A DNA stretch of 5,336 nucleotides from Bacilli bacterium (lineage in GTDB: Bacteria > Bacillota_I > Bacilli_A > RF39 > UBA660). The stretch covers positions 1 to 5,336 of the forward strand of contig JAILQR010000116.1 of assembly GCA_024698845.1 (NCBI GenBank). The letters are read 5' to 3'. Within the stretch, counting starts at the first letter, position 1, and the number at the start of each line of letters is the position of its first letter. The translations under genes were made by a program, and so were the position numbers. The notes beneath the pieces were generated by a model. That model did no database searches, was not told where the DNA came from, and was given only the letters and a program-made list of their open reading frames with translations. Of the stretch, positions 1 through 5,336 are shown one piece after another.

Positions 1-4
1 ATAT

Positions 5-817
5 TTAGAATCTTATATTATTATCTTTATCTGAATTATACAAGTTTTCAAATTTTCCTTGTTTCTTATTTCTAATTATTAATACTACACCAATAACAAA
101 TAGAATTATTGATACTATTTGAGCTGCTCTAAAGCCAGCAAGCATTAATGAATCAGTACGTAAGTGTTCAATGAAGAATCTTCCAACACTATACCATATT
201 AAGTATGTACCAGTTAGCGTACCTATCTTTGTGTATTTATTTCTTCTAATAACAAGTAAAATTATAAATCCTATAAAGCACCAAATTGATTCATAGAAGA
301 ATGTTGGTTGATAATATACTCCATTAATATACATTCCATCAATAACAAAGTTAGGAATATGTAATGATTTTAATTTTGCTAAACTAGTTGCCATTCCATG
401 AGCTTCACTATTAAAGAAGTTCCCCCATCTGCCTATTGCTTGAGATAATATAAGTGCAGGGACTGCCATATCTATAACCTTTAGTGTATTTGCTTTTACT
501 CTTTTACAATATATAAATGCTGTAATAGCTCCAGCTATAATGCCTCCGTGGATTGCAAGGCCACCTTCCCATACTTTAAATATGTCAATTAAGTTATTTG
601 CATATTCATTCCAATTAAATGCAACATAATATACTCTAGCTCCAAGTATTCCAAAGATGATAGTCCAGAAGATTAGGTTAAACATGAAATCCCAATTCAT
701 GTTAAATCTTCTTGTTTCTTTCTTTATAATATATACAGATAATAAAACGGATACTAATAGTAATACTGAATACCATCTTATTTCTATACCAAATAATTTA
801 ATCATTACTGGATTCAT
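5..817 (-). CDS. lgt: Prolipoprotein diacylglyceryl transferase (Lgt), complete
   Basis: Lgt is the integral membrane enzyme that moves diacylglycerol from phosphatidylglycerol to the lipobox cysteine of prolipoproteins, the first step of bacterial lipoprotein maturation. The 270-residue protein has about seven hydrophobic segments (near 17-34, 46-66, 86-104, 115-128, 173-190, 201-213 and 231-249), as expected for the family. It carries the family motifs: IRWY at 13-16, GGLAIHGG at 85-92 with His90, the signature GRWGNFFNSEAHG at 129-141 (Arg130, Asn133, Glu137, Gly141), and GRFFIEHLRTD at 212-222 with Arg213 and Arg220. By position these match the residues known as essential in E. coli Lgt (His103, Arg143, Asn146, Gly154, Arg239). 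The ATG start is set by GAGGAG seven bases upstream. The gene follows uvrA on the same strand after a 62-bp gap and seems to have its own promoter. The polar C-terminal tail is ordinary. Identification is secure. Confidence 0.97.
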   Translation of the reverse strand: MNPVMIKLFGIEIRWYSVLLLVSVLLSVYIIKKETRRFNMNWDFMFNLIFWTIIFGILGARVYYVAFNWNEYANNLIDIFKVWEGGLAIHGGIIAGAITAFIYCKRVKANTLKVIDMAVPALILSQAIGRWGNFFNSEAHGMATSLAKLKSLHIPNFVIDGMYINGVYYQPTFFYESIWCFIGFIILLVIRRNKYTKIGTLTGTYLIWYSVGRFFIEHLRTDSLMLAGFRAAQIVSIILFVIGVVLIIRNKKQGKFENLYNSDKDNNIRF

Positions 818-824
818 ATATTCA

Positions 825-830
825 CTCCTC
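825..830 (-). promoter_or_regulatory. Ribosome binding site of lgt
   Basis: On the minus strand GAGGAG lies seven bases before the ATG at 817. This is a near-perfect Shine-Dalgarno site at the usual spacing, and it fixes the lgt start. Confidence 0.85.
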
Positions 831-843
831 TATCATTTTATTA

Positions 844-852
844 ATTATAACA
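844..852 (-). promoter_or_regulatory. Extended -10 promoter of lgt
   Basis: The minus strand reads TGTTATAAT here: a consensus -10 (TATAAT, 849 to 844) preceded by the TGn extension. No recognisable -35 lies 16-18 bases upstream, where the uvrA terminator hairpin sits; extended -10 promoters often lack a good -35. Predicted transcription start is near 837, giving a leader of about 20 bases with the Shine-Dalgarno site. It implies lgt can be transcribed independently of uvrA. Inferred from motif match only. Confidence 0.6.
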
Positions 853-854
853 CT

Positions 855-881
855 AAAAAAAGAAGATTACCTTCTTTTTTT
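855..881 (-). terminator. Weak intrinsic terminator after uvrA
   Basis: Perfect 11-bp arms at 855-865 and 871-881 surround a five-base loop. Read on the minus strand, the hairpin ends in a run of seven T. Only two pairs are G-C, so the stem is weak and read-through into lgt is plausible. The hairpin includes the first two bases of the uvrA stop codon. The arms are also T-rich on the plus strand, but no plus-strand gene ends here. Confidence 0.5.
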
Positions 882-3684
882 ATAAAATCTTTATAAGAAA
901 TTCTCCAGTGTAGGATTCTTTAATCTTAGCAATATCTTCTGGTGTACCAACACCAACGATAGTACCTCCTCCAGATCCTCCATCAGGTCCTAAATCTATA
1001 ATGTGATCTGCCACTTTAATAACATCTAAGTTATGTTCAATAACAAGCACAGTATCACCATTATCTACAATTCTATTTAATATATTAAGTAACTTTTGTA
1101 TGTCTGCAGTATGAAGACCAGTTGTCGGTTCATCTAATATAAATATAGATTTACCAGTTGGTTTTTTTTGTAGTTCTTTAGCAAGTTTAACACGACCAGC
1201 TTCTCCACCTGATAATGTTGTTGCACTTTGACCTAGCCTAATATAATCTATTCCAACATCGTACATAGCTTGAAGTTTAGTTTTAATCTTAGGAATATTA
1301 TCAAAGAATTCAAGTGCTTCACTTACCCTCATATCAAGTACTTCAGATATATTTTTACCTTTAAATTTAATATCCAAAGTTTCAGAATTATATCTTTTAC
1401 CATGACATACATCACAAGGTACATATACATCTGGCAAGAAATGCATTTCTATTTTCTTTATTCCATCTCCCCAGCATGCTTCACATCTTCCACCTTTAAC
1501 ATTAAATGAGAATCTTGATTTTGTATATCCTCTCATTTTTGCTTCTTTAGTTTCTGCAAAGACATCTCTTATGTCATCAAATACACCAACATAAGTTGCA
1601 GGGTTACTTCTCGGAGTTCTACCGATTGCATCTTGCGTAATAAGTACAACTTTATCTAAGTTTTCTATTCCTTCAATCTTTTTATGTTTACCAGGTATAA
1701 TACGTGATCTGTTAATTTTTTGAGCTAAACTTTTATATAATATTTCATTAACTAACGATGATTTACCAGAACCTGATACACCTGTTACGCAAACAAATTT
1801 ACCAAGTGGTATATCAACATTAATGTTTTTTAAGTTATTTTCACAAGCACCCTTAATCTTAATAGATTTACCATTACCTTTTCTTCTTTTCTTAGGTACT
1901 TCTATTTTCAATTTACCAGATAGATATTGACCAGTAATACTTTCTTTAACTATCATAACTTCTTCTGGAGTTCCTGCAGCAATAACGTTTCCTCCGTTAT
2001 CTCCTGCTCCAGGTCCTATATCAACTAGAAAATCACTTTCTAACATTGTATCGGTATCATGTTCAACTACTACTAAAGTATTTCCTAAGTCTCTCATTTG
2101 TTTTAAAGAGTTAATTAATCTTTCATTGTCTTTTTGGTGAAGTCCTATAGATGGTTCATCAAGAACATATAACACGCCAGATAACTTACTACCTATTTGA
2201 GTTGCAAGTCTAATTCTTTGTGATTCACCACCTGATAATGTACCAGCTGATCTAGCAAGTGTTAAATAACTTAAACCTACATTATCTAAAAATTCTAGTC
2301 TATTTTTTATTTCTTGAATAACAAGATGAGAAATTTCTTCTTGTTCTTTTGTTAATTTTAATGAATCCATAAAAGTTCTTATTTCTCTTATAGACATTTC
2401 AGTTACATCAATTATATTTTTCTTATTAATATATATAGATAATACTTCTGGTTTTAATCTTTTACCATGGCAAGCTTCACATTCAGTTTCAACCATGAAT
2501 CTTTCAAGCCATTCTCTTATCCATGCACTTGATGTCTCCATATATCTTCTTTGTAGATTATTAATAATACCTTCAAAGTATTCAGTTGTATATCTTGTAT
2601 TACCATTTTTTGAAACATATTTTATTGATAACGGTTTATCAGAACCATATAAAATATAATCTTTTTCTTTTCTTGTTAATTTTTTAAATGGTTTATCCAT
2701 ATCAATTTTGTACTCTTCACAAAGAGCTATTAATTGTGTAGAACCAATATTGTTATCTAAGTTAAATGGAACAATCGCACCTTCATTAATTGATTTTGTT
2801 TCATCTGGTACAACCAAATCTTCAACAATTTGAAGTTTAGAACCTAGTCCTTTACAAGATTCACAAGCACCATACGGAGCATTAAATGAGAATAATCTTG
2901 GTTCAAGTTCAGGAAGTGAATAATCACATTTTAAACATGCATATTTTTCACTCATTGTAATTTCTTCTTTACCTATTACATTGATAACTACCTTACCACC
3001 GGCTATTTTTGTACTAGCTTCTATAGATTCAAATATTCTAGATCTTTCTTCAGATCTTACTTTAATTCTATCAACTACAACATCTATATTATCTTTAGTA
3101 TTTTTATCTAGTTTAATTTCTTCAGATAAATCGTGCATTTCACCATTTATTCTGACTCTTGAATAACCTTGTTTTCTTAAATTATCTAGTAAATCTTTAT
3201 GAGTTCCTTTTTCTCCGTGAACAATAGGTGCAAGTATTTCTATTTTAGTCTCTTCTTCTAAAGCCATTACCTTATTAGTCATTTCTTCAACAGATTGACT
3301 AGTTATAGGTTCATGATGATTAGGACAGTATGGCACACCAACTCTTGCAAATAATAATCTTAAGTAATCATATATTTCAGTTATAGTTCCAACAGTAGAT
3401 CTAGGATTTTTATTAGTTGTTTTTTGATCGATTGAAATACTAGGTGATAATCCTTCAATGGAATCTACATCGGGTTTTGCACTGTTTCCTAAGAATTGTC
3501 GTGCATATGCACTTAGTGACTCAACATATCTTCTTTGTCCTTCAGCATAGATAGTATCAAAAGCTAAACTACTCTTGCCTGAACCAGATACACCTGTCAT
3601 AACTATAAGTTTATTTTTTGGAAGTTCTAGATCAATATTTTTTAAGTTATTTTCTCTAGCTCCTTTTATTATTATCTTATCCAT
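880..3684 (-). CDS. uvrA: Excinuclease ABC subunit A (UvrA), complete
   Basis: UvrA is the damage-sensing ATPase of nucleotide excision repair. It dimerises, binds distorted DNA and loads UvrB. With the start at 3684 the protein has 934 residues, normal for the family. First ABC module: Walker A GVSGSGKSS at 31-39, UvrB-binding/insertion region from about 119 to 250, zinc site C250-x2-C253 with C274-x2-C277, signature LSGGESQR at 483-490, Walker B VLYVLDEP ending near 511, and His542. Second module: Walker A GVSGSGKSS at 635-643, zinc site C734-x2-C737 with C757-x2-C760, signature LSGGEAGR at 824-831, Walker B IFILDEP near 847-853, and His884. An in-frame ATG at 3702 would add six residues, but AGGTGG lies before the ATG at 3684 and the predicted transcript starts near 3699, so 3684 is preferred. 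Oddities: Gly830 where Gln is usual in the second signature, and Trp738 beside the second zinc site. uvrB is not in the window. Confidence 0.98.
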   Translation of the reverse strand: MDKIIIKGARENNLKNIDLELPKNKLIVMTGVSGSGKSSLAFDTIYAEGQRRYVESLSAYARQFLGNSAKPDVDSIEGLSPSISIDQKTTNKNPRSTVGTITEIYDYLRLLFARVGVPYCPNHHEPITSQSVEEMTNKVMALEEETKIEILAPIVHGEKGTHKDLLDNLRKQGYSRVRINGEMHDLSEEIKLDKNTKDNIDVVVDRIKVRSEERSRIFESIEASTKIAGGKVVINVIGKEEITMSEKYACLKCDYSLPELEPRLFSFNAPYGACESCKGLGSKLQIVEDLVVPDETKSINEGAIVPFNLDNNIGSTQLIALCEEYKIDMDKPFKKLTRKEKDYILYGSDKPLSIKYVSKNGNTRYTTEYFEGIINNLQRRYMETSSAWIREWLERFMVETECEACHGKRLKPEVLSIYINKKNIIDVTEMSIREIRTFMDSLKLTKEQEEISHLVIQEIKNRLEFLDNVGLSYLTLARSAGTLSGGESQRIRLATQIGSKLSGVLYVLDEPSIGLHQKDNERLINSLKQMRDLGNTLVVVEHDTDTMLESDFLVDIGPGAGDNGGNVIAAGTPEEVMIVKESITGQYLSGKLKIEVPKKRRKGNGKSIKIKGACENNLKNINVDIPLGKFVCVTGVSGSGKSSLVNEILYKSLAQKINRSRIIPGKHKKIEGIENLDKVVLITQDAIGRTPRSNPATYVGVFDDIRDVFAETKEAKMRGYTKSRFSFNVKGGRCEACWGDGIKKIEMHFLPDVYVPCDVCHGKRYNSETLDIKFKGKNISEVLDMRVSEALEFFDNIPKIKTKLQAMYDVGIDYIRLGQSATTLSGGEAGRVKLAKELQKKPTGKSIFILDEPTTGLHTADIQKLLNILNRIVDNGDTVLVIEHNLDVIKVADHIIDLGPDGGSGGGTIVGVGTPEDIAKIKESYTGEFLIKIL

Positions 3685-3688
3685 AAAT

Positions 3689-3694
3689 CCACCT
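3689..3694 (-). promoter_or_regulatory. Ribosome binding site of uvrA
   Basis: The minus strand reads AGGTGG four bases before the ATG at 3684. The spacing is short but the match is good. It would lie inside the coding region if translation began at the upstream ATG (3702), so it decides the start in favour of 3684. Confidence 0.7.
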
Positions 3695-3705
3695 ACTCGC
3701 ATAAT

Positions 3706-3714
3706 ATTTTAGCA
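3706..3714 (-). promoter_or_regulatory. Extended -10 promoter of uvrA
   Basis: The minus strand reads TGCTAAAAT: a -10 (TAAAAT) with one mismatch to consensus plus the TGn extension. No good -35 is visible 17 bases upstream. The DNA behind it (3714-3768) has only five G or C in 55 bases and could act as an UP-like element. The predicted start near 3699 leaves a leader of about 15 bases. No GAAC-N4-GTTC type LexA box of the Bacillus kind is seen here, so SOS control is not evident. Confidence 0.5.
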
Positions 3715-3768
3715 TAAATTATGTATTTTTATATACTTATTTTATATATTTATCCATTATTTATTCAA

Positions 3769-3797
3769 TTGACATAACTTTTTACTTGTGATAGTAT
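3769..3797 (+). promoter_or_regulatory. Promoter of the surface-protein gene
   Basis: A consensus -35, TTGACA (3769-3774), is followed by exactly 17 bases and then TAGTAT (3792-3797), a -10 with one mismatch. TG at 3789-3790 gives the extended form TGATAGTAT. TATAAA at 3795-3800 is an alternative -10 with less favourable spacing. The predicted start is near 3804, about 36 bases before the ATG. This is the best promoter in the window. Confidence 0.75.
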
Positions 3798-3815
3798 AAA
3801 TAACTATCAAGTAAA
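3781..3815. promoter_or_regulatory. Palindromic candidate operator over the -10
   Basis: The core is a perfect inverted repeat, TGATAGT (3789-3795) and ACTATCA (3803-3809), with a seven-base AT-only spacer. In an alternative pairing, TTTACTTG (3781-3788) matches CAAGTAAA (3808-3815) and ATAGT matches ACTAT, with TG bulged. The palindrome covers the -10 and the predicted transcription start. Most of it would not be in the mRNA, so a protein-binding site is likelier than an RNA structure. The regulator is unknown and none is encoded in the window. Confidence 0.5.
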
Positions 3816-3823
3816 TTGATTTT

Positions 3824-3829
3824 AGGGGG
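3824..3829 (+). promoter_or_regulatory. Ribosome binding site of the surface-protein gene
   Basis: AGGGGG lies ten bases before the ATG at 3840. The in-frame TTG at 3816 has no such site upstream and the AGGGGG would fall inside its reading frame, so the ATG is the better start. Confidence 0.75.
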
Positions 3830-3839
3830 TCGCACGGTT

Positions 3840-5111
3840 ATGTACGAAGAAAAAAAATATGTTAGAAAAAAAGTAAAATGGACATCTGTGTTCTTAAAAT
3901 TATTGTTATTATTTTTAGTAATTTTCTTAATATGGTTTATAGCAATAAAAATTAAAAACCACGCTTCAGAAGGAAAGAATAAATCAGATAATGGAAACTC
4001 AATGAGTGAAAACTTAAATTACTTAAAGAAACAATACATTAAATATTTTAATGAAGATAATATTCCTAAATATGTTAATGCAAAAGTAAGAGTTCCACTT
4101 AGCGATTTAATTGAAGCTAAAGCTAGTAAAGAAATATATGATAAGAATAAAGTTAAATGTTCATCAACTTCATCTTATGGTCAATTAATGAAAATTGATA
4201 ACACTAACTATAATTTAAAAGTATATTTAAAATGTAAAAATGAAGCTGATTCAATTTTAGTAACAATAACTAAAGATGAAATTATAAATAATAAAATAAA
4301 AACTAAGAAAACAACAAATAACAACAATACAAATAATACTAACAATTCTAATAACACAAATAATACTACAAACACTAACAATACTAACAACACAACAAAT
4401 ACTAACAATACATCAAATTCTAATAACACTACTAATACTACTAATACAACTACTACTAACACAACTAAGAAGACTACTACTACATCAAATAGTGGATCAA
4501 GTTCTTCAAGAACTTCATCTTCAAGTTCTTCATCTAGTTCTTCTAGTAAAACAAGTTATAGTAGTTCAAGTTCTTCAAGTAGTTCATATAGTTACTCACA
4601 ATCAAGTTCTGGATCATCAACATCTAGTTCTACATCAACAACTGTAACTAAAACAACAACTGGAAAAGATAACGGTAATGGTACTGTAACAATTACAGAA
4701 ACTACTACTGATTCAAATGGTAATACAAGTTCAACTTCAACTACTGTTCCAGTAAGTGAAATTGAAACTGAACAAAGATATGTATTTACTGAATATCAAT
4801 TATATAAATTAGGTGATGCTCAAACAACTAAACCTAATGGAAATTATATTCCTTATAACTATACTGTTAAATATTATAAATATTGTATAAATAAAGATAT
4901 GTATAACTGTGATAGAAAAATTGCTAAAGTTGCACAAAATAAAAATTTAATTGATAGTTTACTTGCTCAAGGATATCAAGAAATATTTGATTATGAAGAT
5001 ACTATAACACTTTATATTCCAATACTTGATGAAGTATGGTCAAGAACTAAAGAAAAAGCTGGATATACATATTCAGGACATTACAGAAATCATTATGCAG
5101 CTGTAAAATAG
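3840..5111 (+). CDS. Membrane-anchored Asn/Thr/Ser-rich surface protein, family unknown
   Basis: I do not recognise this 423-residue protein. A basic N-terminus (1-15) precedes one strong membrane segment (about 16-37) with no lipobox and no clear signal-peptidase site, so it is probably an N-in, C-out anchored protein rather than an Lgt substrate. Residues 57-150 look like a small folded domain with Cys107 and Cys132, possibly a disulfide. Residues 158-209 contain only Asn, Thr and three Ser; 216-270 are mostly Ser, with a run of 11 at 226-236; 270-305 are Thr-rich and may form beta strands. Residues 313-423 form a second globular-looking domain with 17 Tyr in 111 residues, Cys349 and Cys357. 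There is no LPXTG or known wall-binding motif. A display or adhesion role on a flexible, perhaps O-glycosylated stalk is an inference from architecture only. The gene has its own promoter and terminator, is divergent from uvrA and convergent with pheT. Confidence 0.85.
   Translation: MYEEKKYVRKKVKWTSVFLKLLLLFLVIFLIWFIAIKIKNHASEGKNKSDNGNSMSENLNYLKKQYIKYFNEDNIPKYVNAKVRVPLSDLIEAKASKEIYDKNKVKCSSTSSYGQLMKIDNTNYNLKVYLKCKNEADSILVTITKDEIINNKIKTKKTTNNNNTNNTNNSNNTNNTTNTNNTNNTTNTNNTSNSNNTTNTTNTTTTNTTKKTTTTSNSGSSSSRTSSSSSSSSSSSKTSYSSSSSSSSSYSYSQSSSGSSTSSSTSTTVTKTTTGKDNGNGTVTITETTTDSNGNTSSTSTTVPVSEIETEQRYVFTEYQLYKLGDAQTTKPNGNYIPYNYTVKYYKYCINKDMYNCDRKIAKVAQNKNLIDSLLAQGYQEIFDYEDTITLYIPILDEVWSRTKEKAGYTYSGHYRNHYAAVK
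4311..4655 (+). repeat. Low-complexity stalk-coding tract (Asn/Thr then Ser)
   Basis: This coding stretch specifies residues 158-272 of the surface protein. The first part alternates AAT/AAC with ACA/ACT codons, and the second mixes TCA, TCT and AGT serine codons. Short words such as TCAAGTTCTTCA recur, but there is no long perfect tandem unit. The variety of synonymous codons suggests an old, protein-level repeat rather than a recent slippage expansion. The opposite strand shows a long open frame at 4208-4462, an artefact of this composition. Confidence 0.9.
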
Positions 5112-5136
5112 AAGCTTAAAAGCTTCTATTTTTTTT
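5105..5136 (+). terminator. Intrinsic terminator of the surface-protein gene
   Basis: Arms 5105-5116 and 5121-5132 pair perfectly around a four-base loop (TAAA). The core GAAGCT/AGCTTC supplies three G-C pairs. Eight T follow the core on the plus strand (5129-5136). The stem includes the TAG stop at 5109-5111. Confidence 0.85.
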
Positions 5137-5140
5137 GTAT

Positions 5141-5171
5141 AAAAAAAGAAGTAATTTATTAATTACTTCTT
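5141..5171 (-). terminator. Intrinsic terminator of pheT
   Basis: Arms 5146-5156 and 5161-5171 form a perfect 11-bp stem around a four-base loop. Read on the minus strand, it ends in seven T (5147 to 5141). Only two pairs are G-C. The pheT stop codon (5161 to 5159) lies at the loop. It is four bases from the terminator of the convergent gene. Confidence 0.7.
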
Positions 5172-5336
5172 ACTTCTGCATTTAAGTTTGATGATACTTT
5201 TTCAATAATATTGTTAAATACTTCCATTACTTCTTCATCAGATAATGTTCTAGTTTCATCTTTAAATGTTAAGTTGTATGCCATTGATTTCTTTCCTGGT
5301 TTTACATCTCTATAGATATCGAAGATATCTATAGTA
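5159..5336 (-). CDS. pheT: Phenylalanyl-tRNA synthetase beta subunit, C-terminal end (partial)
   Basis: Only the last 58 residues are in the window; the gene enters from the right edge on the minus strand and stops with TAA at 5161-5159. The translation begins TIDIFDIYRDVKPGKKS, continues with MAYNLTFKDETRTLSDEEV and ends NAEVRSN. This matches the end of the anticodon-binding (FDX-ACB) domain of bacterial PheT, whose family pattern is FDvY, then GkkSlay.ltf, then TLtdeEv, then aelR at the terminus. PheT forms the alpha2-beta2 synthetase with PheS and attaches phenylalanine to tRNA-Phe in the cytoplasm. There is no start codon within the window because the fragment is 5'-truncated by the window edge, not broken. 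pheS would be expected further upstream, outside the window. The hairpin terminator overlaps the stop. Confidence 0.88.
   Translation of the reverse strand, partial: TIDIFDIYRDVKPGKKSMAYNLTFKDETRTLSDEEVMEVFNNIIEKVSSNLNAEVRSN
5310..5334. repeat. Perfect 11-bp inverted repeat inside pheT
   Basis: CTATAGATATC (5310-5320) and GATATCTATAG (5324-5334) are perfect inverted copies around a three-base centre (GAA). The repeat lies inside the coding region, where the minus strand encodes IDIFDIYR, so the near-palindromic peptide may explain it. No function is assigned. Confidence 0.6.

Noticed and set aside
657..896. Plus-strand open frame spanning the start of lgt and the end of uvrA
   Set aside because: It runs across the lgt start, promoter and uvrA terminator and is hydrophobic only because it is antisense to lgt and AT-rich. 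No ribosome binding site.
1270..1509. Plus-strand open frame inside uvrA
   Set aside because: It lies wholly within the conserved second module of UvrA, has no recognisable domain and is a shadow frame.
2981..3166. Plus-strand open frame inside the UvrA insertion region
   Set aside because: Short, antisense to conserved UvrA sequence, with no domain or clear start signal.
3685..3702. Upstream ATG start for UvrA at 3702, adding six residues
   Set aside because: The AGGTGG Shine-Dalgarno site would be inside the coding region and the predicted transcription start is near 3699. The family N-terminus fits a start at 3684.
3685..3768. LexA/SOS box upstream of uvrA
   Set aside because: I looked for GAAC-N4-GTTC style sites and found neither GAAC nor GTTC in this region.
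3816..3839. TTG start for the surface protein at 3816
   Set aside because: No Shine-Dalgarno site precedes it, whereas AGGGGG sits ten bases before the ATG at 3840, which is followed by a typical basic N-terminus and membrane segment.
4208..4462. Minus-strand open frame rich in Val and Leu, opposite the stalk
   Set aside because: It is the reverse of the Asn/Thr codon tract (AAC and AAT read as GTT and ATT). It has no ribosome binding site and is explained by the composition of the real gene.
4499..4515. 17-base palindrome AAGTTCTTCAAGAACTT in the Ser tract
   Set aside because: It is built from the same short serine-codon words that fill the tract, so a palindrome is likely by chance; it is not near a promoter.
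4311..4655. CRISPR-like or satellite array in the repetitive tract
   Set aside because: There is no constant direct repeat with regular spacers. The region is in frame within one open reading frame and codes a low-complexity stalk.
5..5336. Mycoplasma-type genetic code (TGA as Trp)
   Set aside because: The AT richness suggested it, but Trp codons checked in UvrA and Lgt are TGG and the genes are intact without TGA read-through.

Overview
The window is AT-rich, with short intergenic gaps, strong Shine-Dalgarno sites and stops that are all TAA or TAG. It looks like chromosomal DNA of a low-GC Firmicute or Mollicutes-like Bacilli lineage. Tryptophan is encoded by TGG at each position I checked and no gene has an in-frame TGA, so nothing points to the Mycoplasma code. 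I cannot name the species from sequence alone.

Layout from left to right: lgt (minus strand, 5-817), a short gap with a weak hairpin terminator for uvrA and a promoter for lgt, uvrA (minus, 880-3684), a 155-bp AT-rich divergent promoter region, a plus-strand gene for a membrane-anchored surface protein (3840-5111), two back-to-back convergent terminators, and the 3' end of pheT (minus, 5159-5336, running off the right edge). No gene-free stretch exceeds about 155 bp. There are no tRNAs, rRNAs, CRISPR arrays or mobile-element genes.

The three minus-strand genes are housekeeping: lipoprotein maturation (Lgt), nucleotide excision repair (UvrA) and phenylalanyl-tRNA charging (PheT). The accessory element is the plus-strand gene between pheT and uvrA. 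It encodes a 423-residue protein with one N-terminal membrane segment, a small domain with two cysteines, a long Asn/Thr/Ser-rich stalk and a tyrosine-rich C-terminal domain with two more cysteines. I do not recognise the family. Its promoter has a consensus -35 and an extended -10, and a perfect 7-7-7 palindrome overlaps the -10, so it looks like a regulated surface gene.

All three promoters I can propose carry the TGn extended -10 motif. All three terminators I can see share sequence with the stop codon of the gene they serve, which suggests a compact genome.
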